In this document: positions 17,602 through 25,251 of the stretch, one piece after another
Numbering within the stretch: position 1 is the stretch's first letter
Layout of the letters: every line of letters begins with the position of its first letter
Origin: Lactobacillus sp.
GTDB lineage: Bacteria > Bacillota > Bacilli > Lactobacillales > Lactobacillaceae
Reading direction: 5' to 3'
Assembly: GCA_022483245.1 (NCBI GenBank)
Contig: JAKVNR010000001.1
Coordinates: 1 to 64,000 of the forward strand
DNA: 64,000 nucleotides
Made by a program: the position numbers and the translations under genes
Notes under the pieces: generated by a model
The model's database searches: none
What the model saw: the letters and a program-made list of their open reading frames with translations, nothing else
What the model was told of the DNA's origin: nothing

Positions 17602-19474
17602 TCCAATCATCATTAAAAATGATGACGGTTTATTTCAACTGCTGGATGATAATCACCATACGCTGGAGTCAAAGACAGCTCAGCGAGGATTAGCTATCTT
17701 CGCTCCCTACTTTGACGATCCAGAACAGCGAACCTTCAAAGCAGATTTGACCTATGTTCAATTACTAGAACTAGTTAAAAAGCTGAATCGACGTTTGCAA
17801 CGTAAAGGATTGCCTGAAGTACAAACTAGTAATAAGTTTAATCAGTTTGTCCAGCAGCGTCAGTATTATATTAAGGAACAAAGCCAAGCAGGCTTAACCA
17901 TTAAAGATGGTGATCCGCGTTGGCAACATGAGTTCGATAACTTTAAAGCGATCGTTAGTCAAGAAATTACGCGGCCACTTAAGCCAGAACAAGAAAAGGC
18001 AAGCTTCTTCATGACCATTATGAAACGAGCAGCTAATTTTTCTGTACCTGGTGCTGGTAAGACAGCGATGATGTATGGAACTTTTGCCTATCTTTCTAGC
18101 CCCAGAGTAAATGAAGTGGATAAGCTATTAGTTGTTTCACCTTTGAACGCTTTTGCTGCTTGGCGGACAGAATTTGAAGCTGTGTTTGGTCCTAACCGTA
18201 AGTTGCATTACCTCAATATGCGGGATAAGAAATACAACAATAATGTCGGTGCTATTAAGCACGACTGGGTCCAGGCTGACGTGATCACCATCAACTACGA
18301 ATCTTTACAAAGTAAGCTGAACATCATTAATGACTTGTTGGATTCCAAAACTATGTTAGTCTTTGACGAAGTTCACCGGGTAAAAGGAGTCGGTGGCCAG
18401 CGTGCCAAGGCAGCATTGAGTTTAAGCCAGACACCACACTACCGCTATGTTCTAACGGGGACACCAATTCCGAATGGCTTTAGGGACATCTATAACTTCC
18501 TACATCTGATGTACCCTGATGAATACTCATCCTTCTTTGCTTGGGATTTAACAACTTTGAACAATATTGATCCAGAAGATGTAAATAAGAAATTATCGCC
18601 GTTTTTTTGGCGGACCAACAAGAAAGATCTACATGTCCCTAAACCAGATCCAGACATTATTAAAGAAGTTGAACCATCAAAGAATCAGCAGATGTTGTCG
18701 CAAGCAATTTACGAAACCGAAAATGGGACGTTGGCTACCTTTATTAGGCTACTCCAGGCATCGACTAATCCAGCTCTGTTAGCCAGCAATATCAATTACA
18801 AGGAATTAGGGTTAATTGATGGAGATTCTGGTATTTGGGACAAGCAATCAGCGGAGATTGAAAAAAAGAATGTTAGCAGCGGTGAGGCTTACAAGAAGTA
18901 TGATTTAGCAAGGATTAAATCGCCTAAGTTTGAGATGGGGATTGACTTAATTGATAAGTTAGTTAGTCAGGGCAAAAAAGTCCTTGTTTGGGGGATGTTT
19001 GTTGGCACCATGCAGAAGATCACTGATACTCTCAACGGTATGGGAATTAAAACTACCTTGATTTATGGGGCCACCCCAAAGCAAGACCGCGAAGGAATGA
19101 TTAACAATTTCCGTACTGGTGATGCTCGGGTATTGGTTTCTAACCCTAATACGTTAGGTGAATCTATTTCGCTACATCAGACGGTGCACGATGCTGTTTA
19201 CTTTGAATACAACTTTAATCTCACTTTTATGCTTCAATCGCGTGATCGGATTAACCGTCTGGGATTACCAGCTAACCAATATACTCGGTATTACTATCTG
19301 ATGACTAAGGGTGATGTTGCCCACATGGGCTTTATTGACAGTACAGTGTACAAGAAGCTGAAGGACAAAGAAAAGATTATGCTCGATGCCATTGATGGTC
19401 AATTGCTTGTACCTGAATATACTGATGATTATCTACAAGAAGTTAAGGATATTGTCATGGGTAGGTATAAGTAG
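17582..19474 (+). CDS. SNF2-family helicase linked to the type III system
   Basis: This 630-residue SNF2-type ATPase has Walker A PGAGKT near residue 157, DEVH at 262, TGTPIPN near 297, and the motif V/VI region SNPNTLGESISLHQ and QSRDRINRLG. The N-terminal 140 residues show no known domain. It shares translation with the ParB-domain gene, and the pair follows mod-res without a gap. It may move along DNA or remodel bound complexes as a second arm of the defence unit. No nuclease domain is visible. Confidence 0.85.
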   Translation: METKSDSPIIIKNDDGLFQLLDDNHHTLESKTAQRGLAIFAPYFDDPEQRTFKADLTYVQLLELVKKLNRRLQRKGLPEVQTSNKFNQFVQQRQYYIKEQSQAGLTIKDGDPRWQHEFDNFKAIVSQEITRPLKPEQEKASFFMTIMKRAANFSVPGAGKTAMMYGTFAYLSSPRVNEVDKLLVVSPLNAFAAWRTEFEAVFGPNRKLHYLNMRDKKYNNNVGAIKHDWVQADVITINYESLQSKLNIINDLLDSKTMLVFDEVHRVKGVGGQRAKAALSLSQTPHYRYVLTGTPIPNGFRDIYNFLHLMYPDEYSSFFAWDLTTLNNIDPEDVNKKLSPFFWRTNKKDLHVPKPDPDIIKEVEPSKNQQMLSQAIYETENGTLATFIRLLQASTNPALLASNINYKELGLIDGDSGIWDKQSAEIEKKNVSSGEAYKKYDLARIKSPKFEMGIDLIDKLVSQGKKVLVWGMFVGTMQKITDTLNGMGIKTTLIYGATPKQDREGMINNFRTGDARVLVSNPNTLGESISLHQTVHDAVYFEYNFNLTFMLQSRDRINRLGLPANQYTRYYYLMTKGDVAHMGFIDSTVYKKLKDKEKIMLDAIDGQLLVPEYTDDYLQEVKDIVMGRYK

Positions 19475-19475
19475 T

Positions 19476-20027
19476 ATGGCTTGGCCAGCTATTGTTAGTG
19501 CTATAGCAAGCGTTATTGCTCTTGTTATATCTGGATTTGCTCTATTTCAAACGCACCAAAATAGGGAACAAACTAAAGAATTATTTGAAGAGGCAAGGAA
19601 GCCCTATGTCATTGCCTACATACAGAGTCAGCAAATAAAGAAATCTTTGTTTTGGAATTTAGTAATAAAGAATTTTGGTGGAACTGGGACATATATTACT
19701 AGTGTTGAAGCGAACCCGTCTTTATCTGGTGAATATATACCATTGAAGAATAATCCATTTTCAGCAATGCACCATCAATTGATTGCTCCAGGTCAATCAT
19801 ATAAGGCTACTATTGCAGTTAGTGAAAATAACACGAGAAATAGAAATCTACCATATAAAATTAAGAGTTTAATAGTAGAGGGACATAGCGTTGATAAAAT
19901 TAATCTATCTACTACAGCATTTAAGCTAAAAATTGATTTAAAGGATTTTGATGGCACAACACACTCTGAAACATTTGACCTGGATATTGGATCAGCATTA
20001 AGTCTGGTAACGTTTTTTAATGATTAG
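19476..20027 (+). CDS. Membrane-anchored cargo protein, unknown function
   Basis: This 183-residue protein begins with a strongly hydrophobic helix (residues 5-23), then a charged helix (HQNREQTKELFEEARKPYV) and a beta-rich remainder. This suggests one membrane anchor with a cytoplasmic domain. The ATG lies directly after the SNF2 stop codon. It is the last cargo gene, the same position as the DUF2513 gene in element 2. No family is recognised. Confidence 0.6.
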   Translation: MAWPAIVSAIASVIALVISGFALFQTHQNREQTKELFEEARKPYVIAYIQSQQIKKSLFWNLVIKNFGGTGTYITSVEANPSLSGEYIPLKNNPFSAMHHQLIAPGQSYKATIAVSENNTRNRNLPYKIKSLIVEGHSVDKINLSTTAFKLKIDLKDFDGTTHSETFDLDIGSALSLVTFFND

Positions 20028-20366
20028 CTTTTTCCACAAACATCTTGAATCACTTTTTTATAACTTATGTGTTCCCGCAAACCGGTAATAACTTGAGACT
20101 TACTATTCGTCTCAAAAGTAAGGGAAGATTTGGAATTATGAAAGCGAGTTAATAAACACAATATTTTTGATTAAGCAAAGATAATTTTGTAGAGTAGCGG
20201 TTAATTAAGAATGTGTAATTGACCAACTGATCTCGTGGCATGTGGAGAGCGTTACTGTCCTGGAACGTACAGAAAAATAGCCGATAAACGCCGGTATGAC
20301 GGCATTTATAGCTGATTGAAAGTGTACTAATTCTGATTTTGACGAGCGGGATTAGTACACTTTTTC
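20028..20366 (+). ncRNA. Conserved structured tail of the cargo (candidate RNA, E1)
   Basis: There is no gene. Blocks shared with 59667-60000 include TTTTCCACAAA, GTTCCC-CAAACC, GAGTTAATAA, AAGAATGTGTAATT and CTCGTGGCATGT, in the same order. A stem joins TTGAGAC to GTCTCAA near 20091-20116; another at 20284-20309 has arms ATAAA...GCCG and CGGC...TTTAT. The element ends in the terminator at 20319-20366. Related order in two elements with unlike cargo suggests a conserved RNA or 3' processing element. Confidence 0.45.
20319..20366 (+). terminator. Strong intrinsic terminator at cargo end (E1)
   Basis: The stem is 13 bp, AAAGTGTACTAAT (20319-20331) with ATTAGTACACTTT (20351-20363), followed by T residues. 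The same core sequence closes the element 2 cargo. Confidence 0.85.
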
Positions 20367-20636
20367 TATTTAGAGCTGGCGGGTCGAGTGTTCAATGTCC
20401 TATTTTGATAGTGGTGTGTACGAATTTCCATTTTGGCAGGTCGTGTTAATTAGGATAGTGGAAGTAGAGGTGAGCCTTGATATGGTAGCGTTTGTGGTAT
20501 GTATGAATCGGTCAGTTTGGTACTAAGGATTGAGTTAACGAAAATAATATTGAATTTATGCTAATTCAGTTAAAATATCGAAAATTTGGGCTCTTTGTCA
20601 ATGGGTAAGGATGAAGAGAATTTGGAGAACTAGACT
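20367..20636. other. Gene-free stretch holding the right end of element 1
   Basis: There is no gene. Weak similarity to element 2 (for example AATTAGGATAGTGGAAG against GATTAAGATTATGGAAG) continues to about 20,500. The junction with host DNA probably lies between there and the host terminator at 20637. I could not find the attachment core. Confidence 0.4.
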
Positions 20637-20657
20637 AAGCCACCTTGGCTTTTTTTA
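20637..20657 (+). terminator. Host terminator next to the element 1 junction
   Basis: The stem AAGCCA with TGGCTT is followed by seven T residues. No gene precedes it now, so element 1 may have separated a host gene from this terminator. Confidence 0.55.
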
Positions 20658-20704
20658 TTATTGTGATTCTTGATGGCGCTATAATATTTTGTGAGGTGAA
20701 AGAG

Positions 20705-21421
20705 ATGGCTGACAAAGTTGTTGCGCGTCCGCTAATTACGATTGCAAATATTATTTGGAGTTTTAATTCCCTGACCCATTTACCACAAGTCCTGCTGGTC
20801 AAACGGGCTTATCCGCCATTTGAGGGCCACTGGGCTTTACCAGAAACCCTATTGCGGCGGGATGAAAGTGCTGACGCTGCCTGTATCCGCCTGATTAAGG
20901 ATAAAATTGGTGTTCGTCTATCAAACAGTGCTACCGAACAGTTGGCAACCTTCACCGATCCCGACCGGGTAAGCGGTGAGCGGGCCTTGGCGATTGCCTA
21001 CATGACTTTCTTACCGACAATGCCGCAACTGAGGGCCGGGTACGGAGCAACCGAAGTCGTGTGGTTTAGTCTTAACTTTGACCACGGGAAGTTTATCTTG
21101 CAAAATGGTGATTTAGTTTTGAGTTTGGCTACAGGGTCGACGCTAGCATTTGACCACCACCAAATTATTAATACGGCCATTGTACGAATTAAAAATAAAC
21201 TGGACTACCAGCCAACCATTTTACAGATCTTAGGACCGACTTTTACCCTTCGGCAAGCCCGCGAAGTTTATGCTACTTTCCGCCAAACAACGGTCGATCA
21301 AATTGATAATTCTAATTTTAAAAAGACCCACCAAAAACTGTTTAAGGAAGTTGGTACCGCCGCAACAAAGCGGTCAGGCCGGCCACCAAAGTTATTTAAA
21401 CTGGTACTACCTTGTGTCTAA
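20705..21421 (+). CDS. nrtR: NrtR-type Nudix transcriptional regulator of NAD synthesis
   Basis: This 238-residue protein has a Nudix domain (about 10-150) plus a C-terminal winged helix. The Nudix box region (WALPETLLRRDESADAACIRLIKDKIG) lacks the usual catalytic glutamates, as in NrtR regulators that sense ADP-ribose instead of cutting it. It stands directly before pncB and pncA. The ATG at 20705 follows GAGGTGAAAG. The gene is host-like in GC content and lies outside the elements. Confidence 0.82.
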   Translation: MADKVVARPLITIANIIWSFNSLTHLPQVLLVKRAYPPFEGHWALPETLLRRDESADAACIRLIKDKIGVRLSNSATEQLATFTDPDRVSGERALAIAYMTFLPTMPQLRAGYGATEVVWFSLNFDHGKFILQNGDLVLSLATGSTLAFDHHQIINTAIVRIKNKLDYQPTILQILGPTFTLRQAREVYATFRQTTVDQIDNSNFKKTHQKLFKEVGTAATKRSGRPPKLFKLVLPCV

Positions 21422-21471
21422 AAATAAAAGTGCTACAATCAGTGATAATAAAAGTTCAATATACTTTTATT
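21412..21471 (+). promoter_or_regulatory. pncB promoter with NrtR-like operator
   Basis: TTGTGT (21412) and TACAAT (21434) are separated by 16 bp, with a TG before the -10 box. Eight bases downstream is a palindrome, AATAAAAG (21447-21454) with CTTTTATT (21464-21471). Its place at the transcription start fits repression by the neighbouring NrtR; the binding itself is inferred. Confidence 0.5.
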
Positions 21472-21524
21472 TTTTGCGGTAGTTAAAGTATTTTTTACCT
21501 AAATTTGTTAGGAGTTATTTAATA

Positions 21525-22955
21525 ATGAAGCATGAATTATTAACCGACATGTATGAGTTTTCAATGGCCAACGGTTATTATCAAACACTTCCCCACGATA
21601 AGCAGGCGCGCTTCGACGTCTTTTACCGTAAGGCGCCCGATGATGGCAGTTTTGTGATTAGTGCTGGATTGATGCAAGTAATTGATGAAGTTAAGAACTG
21701 GCACTTTTCAACTGATGACATTGCTTATCTGCGGTCCCTTAACCACTTTAGTGACGACTTTCTCTTTTACCTGACGGCAGCTCACAACCGCTGCTCAATT
21801 CAGGCAATCCCAGAAGGCACGCCAGTCTTCCCACAGGAACCAATCCTTAGTATTAGTGGCCCACTAATTGATGTCCAACTTCTTGAAACCCTGATCTTAA
21901 ACATCATTAACCACCAATCATTGATTGCAACGAAGGCATGGCAGATCACCAGCGTTACTGGCGGACGCCCAGTAATGGAATTTGGTGCACGACGGGCGCA
22001 GGGGCCTGATGCCGCAATATATGGTGCGCGGGCTGCCATTATTGGTGGGTGCAGTAGTACCTCCAATGTGCTAGCTGCCAAGCTGTTTAACCTTCCGGCG
22101 GTGGGGACGATGGCCCACGCCTGGATTGAAAGCTTTCCTGATGAATTAACGGCCTTTCGTGCCTGGGCCAAAATTTACCCTGACAATGCTGCCCTGTTAG
22201 TTGATACCTACGATGTGGTTAACTCTGGAGTACCGAACGCAATTAAAGTCTTTAAGGAATTGCGGGCAGCTGGCCACGAACCGGTTGGTATCCGCATCGA
22301 TTCTGGTGATATTGCCCAGTTGGCAACCAAGGCCCGGAAGATGATGGACGAAGCTGGTTTTACCAACGCTAAGATTACTGCTTCAAACGCCCTTGATGCC
22401 CACATTGTTAAGTCATTGCTTGATGAAGGGGCACCACTGGATAACTTTGGGATCGGTGAGCGGCTAATTACCAGTTCATCAAGTCCAGTATTAAGCGGTG
22501 TTTATAAAATGTCGGCACTAGAAAATGATGGCAAATGGGTGCCAAAGATCAAGATTAGTAATAGTCGCGAAAAGATTACGCTCCCTGGGAATAAGCAGGT
22601 TTACCGGCTCTACGATAAGCATGATCCCCAACACGCTGTTGCCGATGTAATTGCCCTGGCTGACGAGCAGATTGGAACCGAAATTGCGGCAATCAATGCT
22701 GACGTTCACGTCACCCGGAATAAAGTAATTCTAACCGACTTCATTGCTAAGCCACTGCTTAAGCAAGTTTTGACACTGGAAAAAGCGGCGCCAATTGAAA
22801 CCGACACTTTTGCCATCCAGCATTTTGCGCAGACTGAATTAGCACAGCTGCCGGCATCTACTAAGCGGTTGCTTAATCCGGACCGCTTCCCGGTTTATTT
22901 AACCAAGCGGTTAGCTGACTTGCAACAAAAGCTGGTTGATGAGGCACAAAAATAA
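21525..22955 (+). CDS. pncB: Nicotinate phosphoribosyltransferase
   Basis: This 476-residue enzyme converts nicotinate and PRPP to nicotinate mononucleotide, the first step of NAD salvage. Signature stretches are LLTDMYEFSMANGYY at the start, FGARRAQGPDAA near 150, and IRIDSGDIAQL near 260. The length and order match Lactobacillus PncB. TTAGGAG precedes the ATG. It forms an operon with pncA. Confidence 0.95.
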   Translation: MKHELLTDMYEFSMANGYYQTLPHDKQARFDVFYRKAPDDGSFVISAGLMQVIDEVKNWHFSTDDIAYLRSLNHFSDDFLFYLTAAHNRCSIQAIPEGTPVFPQEPILSISGPLIDVQLLETLILNIINHQSLIATKAWQITSVTGGRPVMEFGARRAQGPDAAIYGARAAIIGGCSSTSNVLAAKLFNLPAVGTMAHAWIESFPDELTAFRAWAKIYPDNAALLVDTYDVVNSGVPNAIKVFKELRAAGHEPVGIRIDSGDIAQLATKARKMMDEAGFTNAKITASNALDAHIVKSLLDEGAPLDNFGIGERLITSSSSPVLSGVYKMSALENDGKWVPKIKISNSREKITLPGNKQVYRLYDKHDPQHAVADVIALADEQIGTEIAAINADVHVTRNKVILTDFIAKPLLKQVLTLEKAAPIETDTFAIQHFAQTELAQLPASTKRLLNPDRFPVYLTKRLADLQQKLVDEAQK

Positions 22956-22965
22956 GGAGTTAGCA

Positions 22966-23511
22966 ATGACTAAAGCATTATTAATTATTGATTATACAAA
23001 CGATTTTGTCGCTGACAATGGTGCACTTACTTGTGGCAAGCCAGCGCAGGAATTAGAAGATTATTTGGTTCAGCTGGCCAACCGTTTTTACCAAAATGGC
23101 GACTACGTAATTTTCCCGACTGATGCCCATTGTGGGGACCGGTTTAGTCCAGAAGCTAAACTCTTCCCGCCACATAACGTGGTCGGTACGCCTGGTCAAC
23201 AGCTATACGGCAAGGTTAATGACTGGTTTGAACAACATCAGGCCATTGACCGGGTTTACCAGTTTAATAAGAACCGCTATTCATCATTTCAAAATACTAA
23301 TCTTGATAACTACCTGCGGGAACGAAAAATTGATAACTTGTGGATTACGGGTGTTTGCACCGATATCTGTGTCCTGCACACCGCAATTGCCGCCTATAAT
23401 TTGAACTACCAGATTACGATTCCGGTTAAGGGGGTTGCCACCTTTACCAAGCATGGTCAGGAGTGGGCGCTTGACCATTTTAAGAATTCACTGGGTGCGA
23501 CGCTGGTTTAA
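22966..23511 (+). CDS. pncA: Nicotinamidase (isochorismatase family)
   Basis: This 181-residue hydrolase turns nicotinamide into nicotinate for PncB. It has LLIIDYTNDF with the catalytic Asp at the start, FPTDAHCGD for metal binding, and GVCTDICVLHTA with the nucleophilic Cys. The ATG at 22966 follows AAGGAG, 10 bp after the pncB stop codon. The gene pair with NrtR makes a complete salvage unit. Confidence 0.93.
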   Translation: MTKALLIIDYTNDFVADNGALTCGKPAQELEDYLVQLANRFYQNGDYVIFPTDAHCGDRFSPEAKLFPPHNVVGTPGQQLYGKVNDWFEQHQAIDRVYQFNKNRYSSFQNTNLDNYLRERKIDNLWITGVCTDICVLHTAIAAYNLNYQITIPVKGVATFTKHGQEWALDHFKNSLGATLV

Positions 23512-23585
23512 TGAATTTTGACTGCCTGCTATGAAGTAAGAACCCCAGTACTTGAAAATTAAAATTAGTTCTTTTCATCGGGGCT

Positions 23586-23605
23586 GTTATTTCTTGCAAT
23601 CTGCC
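23586..23605. repeat. Solitary IS30-end sequence
   Basis: These 20 bases are the exact reverse complement of the left end of the IS30 copy at 60258-60277. No transposase is attached. It may be the remnant of a lost IS30 copy between pncA and element 2. Confidence 0.6.
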
Positions 23606-23630
23606 AAATTAAAAAACTACAATCTAAAAA

Positions 23631-23659
23631 CAGCACCCAACTCAAATAAGTGAGTGCTG
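23631..23659 (-). terminator. Terminator of the recombinase operon
   Basis: On the minus strand CAGCAC pairs with GTGCTG with further inner pairing, followed by five T residues. It sits 15 bp after the stop codon of the second recombinase. Confidence 0.7.
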
Positions 23660-23673
23660 AATATCCCAAGTTT

Positions 23674-25251
23674 TCACATATTAACTCTAATTACTTCACC
23701 ATCTTTGAACGTGAATTCCATGTAGCGTTGGAAGATGGTGATTTTTTCTACCAAGCGACGAACCAATTGTTCATCAAAGTCAACTAAGCCATACTTGTGC
23801 AATTCGACTAATTTGTTGATTTCATCAAGGTTGTGTAGTTTGGCTTGTTGATTAGTTTCCCGACTCTGTACTTTTTCTTTTTGTTTGCGAAGGTCCATAA
23901 TTTGCTGGGTTAGCGCGTCGCAGTCTTGATGCTGGTTGGCAGCTTGAATCAACTTCATTTGCACTTCTTCCAGCTGTTGGTCGATTTGATCAAGTGTTGG
24001 ACCTTTGGAGTTTTTAATGACTTTCATGATGTTAGCTTTGATTTGTTTACTGACCAGCTCATGCCCTTCAATGAGCTGGTTGAATGCTTCAACGGTGGTT
24101 TCCTTCAGCAATGGTTCTTTGACGTTTCGAATCATGCATCGCCGGCCAGTCTTATTGCGTCTTACGCGGCTTGCACATCGCCAGACTGCCACTTTTTCCG
24201 GTCGATACCACATGTTCCGTTGCAAGATATCACCGCATTTACCGCAGAATACTTTTTGAGAAAAGCAGTATTTTCCGTTAATTCGCCGGTGCTTGCCGTT
24301 CTTAGTCGTGATTCCGTTACGTCGCTGTTTGATAATTTGCTGGACTTGCATGAACACTGATTTAGGAATAATCGCTGGGTGGTCGTTCTCCACATAGTAC
24401 TGTGGCATGATTCCTTCGTTCTTTACGCGCTTTTTGTTCAGAAAGTCCACAGTGTAAGTCTTTTGTAATAGAGCATCACCCATATATTTTTCATTCTTCA
24501 GGATTTTGGCCACGCTGCTAGAACGCCAATTCTTTGTTTTGCCACCAGTTAAAATACCATCTGCTTTAAGAGAATCAGCTATTTGCTTCATCGTCATTCC
24601 GTTTAGGTAGCTATAGAAGATACGCTTAATGACCTTTGCTTCTTCTGGTTCAATCACCAAGTTACCTTGAGCATCCTTGGTATAACCCAGAAAGTGATTA
24701 TGGTTCACGAAAACTTTCCCTTGTTGGTAACGATATTGAATCCCCATCTTGACGTTTTGCGATAAGGACTCACTTTCTTGTTGAGCAAGGGAAGCCATGA
24801 TGGTAATCAAAACTTCACCTTTGGCATCCATGGTGTTGATATTTTCTTTTTCAAAGAAGATTGCAACATTGATAGCTTTTAAGTCACGGATATATTTCAA
24901 ACAGTCGATGGTATTCCGGGCAAATCGGCTAATTGATTTGGTAACGATCAGGTCAATCTTACCGACTTTACAGGCTGCAATCATTTTATTGAATTGTTCC
25001 CGTTTTTTGGTATTGGTTCCGGAGATCCCATCATCGGCATAAATACCTGCAAATTCCCAGGATGGCTCCTTTTGAATTAGTTCTTTGTAATGATCTACTT
25101 GAGTTTCGTAAGAACTGGCCTGCTCATCGTAATCGGTCGAAACCCGGCAGTATGCAGCCACTCGAAGCTTTCCAAAAGATTGTGGACTACGTGGATGATG
25201 GACACTGTTTCCTTTTTGCTGATGGGCGGGAATAATGCGTACTTTACCCAA
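23674..25251 (-). CDS. Large serine recombinase B
   Basis: This 525-residue recombinase has the catalytic Ser38 in YCRVSTD, then ISRFARNT, the recombinase domain (about 200-300), a zinc ribbon (CGKCGD...C) and a coiled-coil end. It overlaps the upstream recombinase gene by 8 bp. Both look intact, so integration and excision probably use the pair, as with CcrA/CcrB of staphylococcal cassettes. It lies at the left edge of element 2, next to pncA. Confidence 0.92.
   Translation of the reverse strand: MGKVRIIPAHQQKGNSVHHPRSPQSFGKLRVAAYCRVSTDYDEQASSYETQVDHYKELIQKEPSWEFAGIYADDGISGTNTKKREQFNKMIAACKVGKIDLIVTKSISRFARNTIDCLKYIRDLKAINVAIFFEKENINTMDAKGEVLITIMASLAQQESESLSQNVKMGIQYRYQQGKVFVNHNHFLGYTKDAQGNLVIEPEEAKVIKRIFYSYLNGMTMKQIADSLKADGILTGGKTKNWRSSSVAKILKNEKYMGDALLQKTYTVDFLNKKRVKNEGIMPQYYVENDHPAIIPKSVFMQVQQIIKQRRNGITTKNGKHRRINGKYCFSQKVFCGKCGDILQRNMWYRPEKVAVWRCASRVRRNKTGRRCMIRNVKEPLLKETTVEAFNQLIEGHELVSKQIKANIMKVIKNSKGPTLDQIDQQLEEVQMKLIQAANQHQDCDALTQQIMDLRKQKEKVQSRETNQQAKLHNLDEINKLVELHKYGLVDFDEQLVRRLVEKITIFQRYMEFTFKDGEVIRVNM

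Larger units (their letters stand above)
1..20550. mobile_element. Element 1: phage-like element, right-hand part, with defence cargo
   Basis: This stretch holds a minus-strand replication block (163-7696) followed by a plus-strand defence cargo (8006-20027) and a non-coding tail. The replication block is collinear with the one in element 2 at a spacing of about 39,870 bp. The structural and integration genes would lie left of the window. Homology to the element 2 tail continues to about 20,500-20,550, just before a host terminator and nrtR, so the right end is placed there. The exact attachment site was not found. Confidence 0.7.

Noticed and set aside
20028-20366. tmRNA or tracrRNA-like RNA in the cargo tail
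   Set aside because: No tmRNA end sequence, tag frame or CRISPR repeat match was seen. It is kept only as an unclassified candidate RNA.
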